From the NCBI GenBank assembly GCA_945949395.1, contig CAMFEK010000020.1, forward strand, positions 1 to 35,834: 35,834 bases of DNA, in the 5' to 3' direction. Every line of letters begins with the position of its first letter. The first letter of the stretch is position 1. The position numbers and the translations under genes were made by a program. Source of the stretch: an uncultured Clostridia bacterium. Its GTDB lineage: Bacteria; Bacillota; Clostridia; Christensenellales; Borkfalkiaceae. The notes under the pieces were generated by a model. It ran no database searches. It was not told the origin of the DNA and worked only from the letters and a program-made list of their open reading frames with translations. Positions 30,251 to 35,834 of the stretch are shown in pieces.

Positions 30251-31825
30251 ATGAAAAAACCTTACGCCATCATCATTATGGACGGTTACGGCATTGCGCC
30301 CGCAGGGGAAGGCAACGCCATTACCTTAGACGGCAGCAAAAACATCGAACGGCTCAAGAGAGAGTACCCCTCCTCTCAAATCGGCGCGAGCGGCATGAGC
30401 GTCGGACTACCCGACGGTCAGATGGGCAACTCGGAGGTCGGGCACCTGAACATCGGCGCCGGCAGAATCGTATATCAGGATCTCACCAAGATCACCAAGG
30501 CGATTTCCGACGGAGACTTTTTTGAAAACGCCGAGCTCATCCGCGCGATGGACGCCGCCAAAGAAAAGGGCAAAAAGCTGCACCTTTGGGGCTTGGTCTC
30601 CACGGGCGGCGTACACAGCCATATCAGCCACCTGTTCGCTCTCATCGAAATGGCGAAGAAGAGAGGGCTCGACAACGTTTACGTGCACGCCTTCCTCGAC
30701 GGGCGAGACGAACCCCCTGCATCCGGCGCGGGATTCTTGAAAGATTTACAGGACAAGATGGACGAACTTCAATTCGGTACCATCGCTTCCCTCTGCGGCA
30801 GATATTACGCCATGGACAGAGACAACAACTGGGACAGAGAGGAAAAGGCGTACAACATGCTCACCCTCGGCGAAGGCGTTCACGAAGAGTGTTCCGCCGA
30901 AGAGGCTTGCAAGCGTTCCTATGAAAAGGGCGTGACGGACGAATTCGTTCTGCCCACCAACCTGTGCAAGGACGGCAAACCTATCGCTTTGGTAGAAGAG
31001 GGCGATTCCATTATCTTCTTCAACTTCCGCCCCGACAGAGCGAGACAGATCACGAGAATGTTCTCGCAAAAGGAATTCCCCTTCGTGGACAAAAAGAGCG
31101 GCAACACGCTCGGCTTTGAGAGAAAGACGGGATTCCTCGCCCCCACCTTCGTCGGCTTTGTCGTATACGACTCCTCTTTCCGGGACGTCGGCGTGGCATT
31201 CCCCATCGACGAAATTAAAAACACCCTGCCGCAATACCTTTCCGCCAAGGGCTTGACCCAACTGCACATTGCGGAAACGGAAAAATACGCGCACGTGACC
31301 TTCTTCTTCAACGCGAAGTTAGAGGCGCCCGTGGAGGGTGAAACGAGAATCGTGATCCCCTCCCCCAAGGTAGCCACCTACGATCTGCAACCCGAAATGA
31401 GCGCGTACCTCGTCAAAGATAAGGTGATCGAGGAGCTCTCCACCGGAAAATACGACGTGATGATCTTAAACTTTGCCAACTGCGACATGGTCGGTCACAC
31501 CGGCGTGTTGTCCGCCACCGAAAAGGCAGTTCACACGGTGGACGAATGCGTGAAGGAAGTTTTGGACGTCATCTTGAAGATGGGCGGCGGCGCCATCGTT
31601 ACCGCCGACCACGGCAACGCGGACAGAATGATCGACGCCGACGGCACGACCCCCTTCACCGCGCACACGACCAACCCCGTTCCCGTCATTCTCGTCTCCG
31701 ACGAGTTGAAGGGCGTAAAATTGCGCGAAGGAGGCGTTTTAGCCGACCTCGCGCCCACCCTTTTGGACATGATGGGCATTCCGCAGCCCGCCGAGATGAC
31801 GGGAAAGTCCCTCATCGTAAGATAA
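30251..31825 (+). CDS. gpmI: Phosphoglycerate mutase, cofactor-independent
   Basis: The 524-residue alkaline-phosphatase-fold enzyme interconverts 3- and 2-phosphoglycerate using two Mn ions. Seen: metal Asp in IIIMDGYGIAP, catalytic Ser in GQMGNSEVGHLNIGAGR, the TGGVHSH and HAFLDGRDEPP stretches of the inserted transferase domain, NFRPDRARQ, and the C-terminal metal site LNFANCDMVGHTG and TADHGNAD. GAGGT precedes the ATG. It normally sits directly after tpiA; here the XRE and lipoprotein genes lie between. Confidence 0.97.
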   Translation: MKKPYAIIIMDGYGIAPAGEGNAITLDGSKNIERLKREYPSSQIGASGMSVGLPDGQMGNSEVGHLNIGAGRIVYQDLTKITKAISDGDFFENAELIRAMDAAKEKGKKLHLWGLVSTGGVHSHISHLFALIEMAKKRGLDNVYVHAFLDGRDEPPASGAGFLKDLQDKMDELQFGTIASLCGRYYAMDRDNNWDREEKAYNMLTLGEGVHEECSAEEACKRSYEKGVTDEFVLPTNLCKDGKPIALVEEGDSIIFFNFRPDRARQITRMFSQKEFPFVDKKSGNTLGFERKTGFLAPTFVGFVVYDSSFRDVGVAFPIDEIKNTLPQYLSAKGLTQLHIAETEKYAHVTFFFNAKLEAPVEGETRIVIPSPKVATYDLQPEMSAYLVKDKVIEELSTGKYDVMILNFANCDMVGHTGVLSATEKAVHTVDECVKEVLDVILKMGGGAIVTADHGNADRMIDADGTTPFTAHTTNPVPVILVSDELKGVKLREGGVLADLAPTLLDMMGIPQPAEMTGKSLIVR

Positions 31826-31831
31826 AAATTC

Positions 31832-31871
31832 GCCCCGTTTTTCAGCCTCGCTCGCAAAAACGGGGCTTTTT
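31832..31871 (+). terminator. Terminator of gpmI
   Basis: GCCCCGTTTTT (31832-31842) pairs with AAAAACGGGGC (31856-31866), followed by T5. Confidence 0.92.
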
Positions 31872-31905
31872 CTTTGCAAAAATACAAAAAAACCCTTCAA
31901 TTTTG

Positions 31906-31934
31906 TTGTCTTTTTCAAAAGGGTATGGTATAAT
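31906..31934 (+). promoter_or_regulatory. Promoter of secG
   Basis: TTGTCT (31906-31911), 17-bp spacer, TATAAT (31929-31934). Confidence 0.78.
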
Positions 31935-31978
31935 ATTTCGGTATCAAGAAATAATTTAGATGAAAGGAACGTTACGTT

Positions 31979-32293
31979 ATGTTGAACATGATCAATTTAT
32001 TAGCAGGACCCGTAGCGGTAGACGCCCTCTACCCTATCTATATGGCGCTCTGCATCACGATGCTTGTCCTCGTATTTGTTGCAGCCCTGTTTGCCATTAT
32101 CGTCGTATTGATGCAGCCCGGTAACTCCACCGGTATCAATGCTTTGGGCGGCTCGAGCGAAACATTCTTCGGTAAGAATAAAGGCAAGTCCATTGAAGAG
32201 CGTTTGAAGAAGATCACTTACGGTTGCTTGATTGCCCTCGCGGTCATCGCGGTCATCTTCTTTATCCTTCAGTACGACGGAATTTGGTCTTAA
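31979..32293 (+). CDS. secG: Preprotein translocase subunit SecG
   Basis: The 104-residue protein has two membrane helices (about 18-43 and 79-99) joined by the family-typical loop VVLMQPGNSTGINALGGSSETFFGKNKGKS. It assists SecYE in protein export. The N-terminus is somewhat longer than in most SecG proteins. AAAGGAA precedes the ATG. The order secG-rnr-smpB is the classic Bacillota arrangement. Confidence 0.95.
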   Translation: MLNMINLLAGPVAVDALYPIYMALCITMLVLVFVAALFAIIVVLMQPGNSTGINALGGSSETFFGKNKGKSIEERLKKITYGCLIALAVIAVIFFILQYDGIWS

Positions 32294-32323
32294 TTCAAAA
32301 TCGACATTGCGAACACAAGGACA

Positions 32324-32354
32324 GGCGGCTCTTATCGTAAGAGTCGCTTTCTTT
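32324..32354 (+). terminator. Stem-loop between secG and rnr
   Basis: GCGGCTCTTA pairs with TAAGAGTCGC (one G-T) around TCG and TTTCTTT follows. Partial read-through into rnr is likely as no strong promoter lies between. Confidence 0.75.
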
Positions 32355-32374
32355 ATAAAAAAAGGAGTAACCAT

Positions 32375-34483
32375 TTGAACGCAAAACAATTATTACTGGA
32401 AAAATTTTTAGACGGCACCTTTGCCGGCATGACGGACGACGAGATCTGCAGCGAGTTGGAGATTCGCGGCAAGGACAAGCGCAAGATACGCGACATGCTG
32501 CACGACCTCGTATCGGAAGGCAAGCTGTATCACGATTACTTTTTCCGTTTCGGCACGGCGGAACAGCTCGGCGCCGTCAAGGGAAAAATTCAGGGAAATC
32601 CGAGAGGTTTCGCCTTTCTCATTCCGACCGATCCCGCGATCGGACACGATTTCTTTATCCCCGCGCGTTTCCTGCACGGCGCCTATCACGGCGACACCGT
32701 GTACGCCGTGCCCGTCAAGAGCGAAAAGAGCGACGACGAGGCGGAAGTCATCGCCGTGCTCGAACGCGGCATGACAGAGATCGTCGGCACTTTCTATCGG
32801 GACAAGAACTTCGGATTCCTCCGCCCCGACGAAAAGAGATTTTCCGACGATATCTTTATCCCCTTGAAAAAATGCAGGGATATCCCCGCAGGCGTCAAGG
32901 CGGTGGCGCGCATCACCGACTATCCCAAAGACAGAGCGCCGGGCGGAGAGATCGTCGAGATCCTGCAAGCGGAAAACGAGTTTTTCTTAGAGGAGCTCTC
33001 CATCATCCGCGCCCACTCCCTGCGGGAAGAATTTCCCGAACTCGCCCTGCGGCAAGCGAGAAAAGTAGCCGAAAGAAAAATCACGCAAGAGGATATCTTT
33101 GCGCGCAAAGATCTGCGTAAGCAGCTCGTCATCACCATCGATGGCGAGGACACGAGGGATATCGACGACGCCGTTTCGGTGGAGAGAGCGGGAGAAAATT
33201 ATCGCTTGGGCGTGCACATTGCCGACGTGAGCGAATACGTTCCTTTACACGGCGAGCTCGACAAGGAAGCGCTCAGGCGCGGAACCTCCGTCTATTTTCC
33301 CGATCGGGTACTCCCCATGCTGCCCAAGGAGCTTTCCAACGGCATCTGCTCCTTAAACGAGGGGGAAGAGCGGCTCACCCTCTCCTGCCTGATGACGGTG
33401 GACAAAAACGGGAAGGTGGTGGACAGCGAGATCGTGAAATCGGTCATTCGCTCCGCCCACCGCATGACCTACACCGAGGTGACGGCGATCGCGGAGGGGG
33501 ACGAGAAAACTTGCGAAAAATACCCCGACCTTTTGGATTTCGTCGCGACTGCCGTAGAACTTACCAACGTGCTCGCCGCCATGCGGGCAAAGAAGGGGTA
33601 CGTCGCCCTCGACGTGAAGGAACTGCACGTAATCCTGAACAAGGACGGGAAGATCGAGATCCCCGACTACGAGCGCACGATCTCGCACGAAATGATCGAG
33701 CAATTCATGGTGCTCGCCAACGAGACGGTGGCGGAATACATGGAGAGCATCTCCGCGCCCTTCGTCTACCGCGTGCACGAAAAGCCGAGCGAGGAGAAGG
33801 CGGGAGAGTTCAAGGAATTTTTACGCTCTCTCAACATTCCCTGCCGATTGAATCCCGAGGACGTTCACCCCTACGATTATCGGAATATTTTACAGAGTCT
33901 GGAAGGCGACCCCGTCTATCCCGTGGTCAACCGCGTGATGCTGCGTTCCATGATGAAGGCGAAATATTCCCCCGTCAACGCGGGGCATTTCGGTCTCTCC
34001 TCCGCCTGCTATTGTCACTTTACCTCCCCCATCCGCCGTTATCCCGACCTCTGCATCCACCGCATCATCAAGGAAGTGCTGGACGGAAACTACGAACGCG
34101 CCTGCGAAAAATACAACGGGTTGGTGGCGGAAGTGGCGGCAAAGAGTTCCGCCGCGGAAAAGAACGCACAGGAAGCCGAACGGCAGGTGGACGATCTGTA
34201 CGCCGTGACTTATTTGATCGATCACGTCGGCGAAGAGTACGACGCCGTGCTTTCCGGCGTGACCGCCTTCGGTCTGTTCGCAGAGCTGAAAAACGGCGTG
34301 GAGGGATTTATCCCCATCGAAACGCTCCCCGAGGACGAATACGAATATATCGAGAGCAAATATCGGCTGAACGGGCGCAATCACGCCTTCCGCATGGGCG
34401 AGAGCGTCCGCATTCGGGTTGCGGCTTGCCACTTGGATACCCTGCGCGCGGAATTTCAGCTGCTTTTGCCGGAAAACGAATAA
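32375..34483 (+). CDS. rnr: Ribonuclease R
   Basis: The 702-residue 3'-5' exoribonuclease has an N-terminal helix-turn-helix (~1-65), two cold-shock/OB domains (~70-210), the RNB catalytic domain (~245-575) with the metal-binding Asp cluster in DGEDTRDIDDAVSVE, and a C-terminal S1 domain (~620-700, DAVLSGVTAFGLFAELKNGVEGFI). It degrades structured RNA and, with SmpB and tmRNA, mRNA on stalled ribosomes. The start is TTG at 32375 with AAAGGAG seven bases before it. It lacks the Lys-rich tail of the E. coli enzyme. Confidence 0.97.
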   Translation: MNAKQLLLEKFLDGTFAGMTDDEICSELEIRGKDKRKIRDMLHDLVSEGKLYHDYFFRFGTAEQLGAVKGKIQGNPRGFAFLIPTDPAIGHDFFIPARFLHGAYHGDTVYAVPVKSEKSDDEAEVIAVLERGMTEIVGTFYRDKNFGFLRPDEKRFSDDIFIPLKKCRDIPAGVKAVARITDYPKDRAPGGEIVEILQAENEFFLEELSIIRAHSLREEFPELALRQARKVAERKITQEDIFARKDLRKQLVITIDGEDTRDIDDAVSVERAGENYRLGVHIADVSEYVPLHGELDKEALRRGTSVYFPDRVLPMLPKELSNGICSLNEGEERLTLSCLMTVDKNGKVVDSEIVKSVIRSAHRMTYTEVTAIAEGDEKTCEKYPDLLDFVATAVELTNVLAAMRAKKGYVALDVKELHVILNKDGKIEIPDYERTISHEMIEQFMVLANETVAEYMESISAPFVYRVHEKPSEEKAGEFKEFLRSLNIPCRLNPEDVHPYDYRNILQSLEGDPVYPVVNRVMLRSMMKAKYSPVNAGHFGLSSACYCHFTSPIRRYPDLCIHRIIKEVLDGNYERACEKYNGLVAEVAAKSSAAEKNAQEAERQVDDLYAVTYLIDHVGEEYDAVLSGVTAFGLFAELKNGVEGFIPIETLPEDEYEYIESKYRLNGRNHAFRMGESVRIRVAACHLDTLRAEFQLLLPENE

Positions 34484-34513
34484 AAAATTCTTTCCATTCC
34501 CGAAAAAAGATGC

Positions 34514-34519
34514 TATAAT
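34514..34519 (+). promoter_or_regulatory. Possible -10 box of smpB
   Basis: TATAAT lies 10 bp before the smpB ATG; the -35 (TTTCCA at 34491) is poor. The leader would be only a few bases. Confidence 0.4.
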
Positions 34520-34528
34520 AAAGACGTT

Positions 34529-34981
34529 ATGAAGATCATTACCACCAACAAAACTGCGTCCTACGAATATTTTATCGAGGACAGATACGAAGCGGGCATC
34601 GTGTTAGAGGGCGCGGAGCTGAAATCTCTCCGCCGCGGCAACGTGAACATGAACGACGCCTTCTGCTTTGTCAGAAACGGCAAAGTGGAGCTGGAAAATA
34701 TGCACGTCGCCGTCTACGACAAGGCGGGCGCGTTCAATTCCAAGGACGCCAAGCGCACGAGGACGCTTTTGCTGCATAAGAGCGAGATCGCCAAGATCCA
34801 GGGCAAGGTGAACGAGAAGGGCTACACGCTCGTACCCTTAAAGCTGTACTTTAAGGACTCCCTGGTCAAGGCGGAGATCGCACTCTGCAAGGGCAAGCAC
34901 ACCTACGACAAAAAACAGGCTCTCGCCGAGCGCGACAGAAAGCGTGAAACGGAAAGAGCGATCAAAGAATATACGAGATAA
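34529..34981 (+). CDS. smpB: SsrA-binding protein SmpB
   Basis: The 150-residue OB-fold protein has the family start TTNKTASYEYFIEDRYEAGIVLEGAELKSLRRGNVNM and the helix-forming Lys/Arg-rich C-terminal tail ERDRKRETERAIKEY that enters the ribosome mRNA channel. It delivers tmRNA to stalled ribosomes. The ssrA gene often lies just after smpB; here the next gene starts 12 bp later, so tmRNA must be elsewhere. Confidence 0.97.
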   Translation: MKIITTNKTASYEYFIEDRYEAGIVLEGAELKSLRRGNVNMNDAFCFVRNGKVELENMHVAVYDKAGAFNSKDAKRTRTLLLHKSEIAKIQGKVNEKGYTLVPLKLYFKDSLVKAEIALCKGKHTYDKKQALAERDRKRETERAIKEYTR

Positions 34982-34993
34982 AGGAGAAAATCT

Positions 34994-35834
34994 ATGGAAA
35001 ACAGCACTTTACATTTGGATTCGCTTTGTCTGCAAGCGGGTTACACCCCCAAGACGGGGGAAAGCCGCATCCCCCAGATCTGTCAGAGCACGACCTTCTT
35101 TTACGGCGACACGCAAGCCATGGCGGACTGCTTCGATTTGAAGTCGGACGGATATTTTTATTCGAGACTCGCCAACCCCACCGTCACCGCACTCGAAGGC
35201 AGAATGACGGCGCTCGAGGGCGGCGTAGCCGCCATCGGTTGCGCATCCGGCATGAGCGCCACCCTTCTGATGGCGATGACGCTTTGCGAGGCGGGCGACA
35301 ACATCGTGACTTCTCAATGTATTTACGGCGGTTCCTTCAATTTATTCGGGACGACCCTCCCCAAGCTCGGCATCGAATGCAGATTCTTCGACCCCGATGC
35401 GCCCAAGGAAGAGATCGAAAAGCTCATCGACGACAAGACCAAGTTCGTGTTCGGCGAGACGGTCGCAAACCCCTCCATCGTCATTCTCGACTTTCAGAAG
35501 ATCGCCGATATCTGCAAGGAAAAGAAGGTGCTCTTCGTCGTGGACAACACGCTCGCTACGGCGATCTGCTGCCGTCCCCTTTCGCTCGGGGCGAATATCG
35601 TCGTCTATTCCACCTCGAAATACATCGACGGGCACGCCTGCGCGCTCGGCGGCATGATCATCGATGGCGGCAACTTCTCTTTTAAGGAAAATCCCCGCTA
35701 TCCCGCCTTCAACGTACCCGACGAGAGCTATCACGGTCTCGTGTACGCCGATCTGCCCGTAGCTTTCGGTACCAAGTGCCGCGCGCAGATGATCCGCGAC
35801 ATGGGCGCCATCATGGCGCCGCAAAACGCCTTCC
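34994..35834 (+). CDS. O-acetylhomoserine sulfhydrylase-type PLP enzyme (3' end outside window)
   Basis: The frame is open for 280 codons to the window edge. It is a Cys/Met-metabolism PLP enzyme: HLDSLCLQAGYTPKTGE at the start, SRLANPTVTALEGRMTALEGG (cofactor phosphate and substrate region), ASGMSA, VVDNTLAT and the PLP-binding Lys in VYSTSKYIDGH. The length of the N-terminal part and SLGANIVVYSTSKYIDGH fit O-acetylhomoserine sulfhydrylases (MetY), which make homocysteine from sulfide; cystathionine gamma-synthase is less likely. AAGGAG precedes the ATG. Confidence 0.9.
   Translation, partial: MENSTLHLDSLCLQAGYTPKTGESRIPQICQSTTFFYGDTQAMADCFDLKSDGYFYSRLANPTVTALEGRMTALEGGVAAIGCASGMSATLLMAMTLCEAGDNIVTSQCIYGGSFNLFGTTLPKLGIECRFFDPDAPKEEIEKLIDDKTKFVFGETVANPSIVILDFQKIADICKEKKVLFVVDNTLATAICCRPLSLGANIVVYSTSKYIDGHACALGGMIIDGGNFSFKENPRYPAFNVPDESYHGLVYADLPVAFGTKCRAQMIRDMGAIMAPQNAF

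Noticed and set aside
34982..34993. tmRNA gene after smpB
   Set aside because: The gap to the next gene is 12 bp, so ssrA is not here.

Overview
The window looks like chromosomal DNA of a spore-forming Gram-positive anaerobe of the class Clostridia, probably an uncultivated gut-type lineage. The reasons are a complete spoIIA operon (spoIIAA, spoIIAB, sigF), Bacillota-type gene order around pgk-tpiA-gpmI and secG-rnr-smpB, strong AGGAGG-like ribosome sites with some TTG/GTG starts, A/T-rich promoters of the TTGACA-17-TATAAT type, and lipoprotein/surface-protein genes. Placement below class is inference. No transposase, integrase, phage gene or CRISPR array was seen.

Layout. (1) 1-4049: a fused ATPase-permease exporter that runs off the left edge, divergent from an OmpR-type response regulator and a short-loop sensor kinase, closed by two terminator hairpins. 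(2) 4132-13284: a leftward glycoside-hydrolase locus under a divergent TetR-type regulator. It holds a domain-permuted, doubly membrane-anchored GH3 enzyme, an anchored protein made of four 98-residue repeats, a second GH3 gene that has lost its 5' third, and a four-helix membrane protein. The first GH3 has an apparent reading-frame break at an eight-A tract a few codons after its best start. (3) 13327-14485: a PfkB-family (2-keto-3-deoxygluconate-type) sugar kinase. (4) 14552-20542: a non-coding repeat pair, then a leftward purine salvage block: xanthine phosphoribosyltransferase and a BMP-type nucleoside ABC transporter (lipoprotein, double ATPase, two permeases). (5) 20663-22130: the spoIIA operon. 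(6) 22279-23018: a six-gene tRNA array (Met/Ile2, Asp, Phe, Thr, Tyr, Asp) with its own promoter and terminator. (7) 23048-24360: a SpoU-family RNA methyltransferase and a Nudix hydrolase. (8) 24487-31871: glycolytic genes pgk, tpiA and gpmI, interrupted by a divergent pair: a collagen-like/beta-helix surface lipoprotein and a 68-residue XRE-type regulator. (9) 31906-35834: secG, rnr, smpB and the start of an O-acetylhomoserine sulfhydrylase-like gene.

The most striking signals are two. First, three operator-like inverted repeats (TATAGAA-TT-TTCTATA and a two-mismatch variant) spaced exactly 28 bp apart straddle a consensus promoter between the XRE gene and the surface lipoprotein; the middle one fills the -35/-10 spacer. 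Second, the A8 tract in the GH3 gene could be a phase switch, a slippage site or a base-call error. Both belong to surface-protein modules, so the window appears to hold two regulated cell-surface systems embedded in housekeeping genes.
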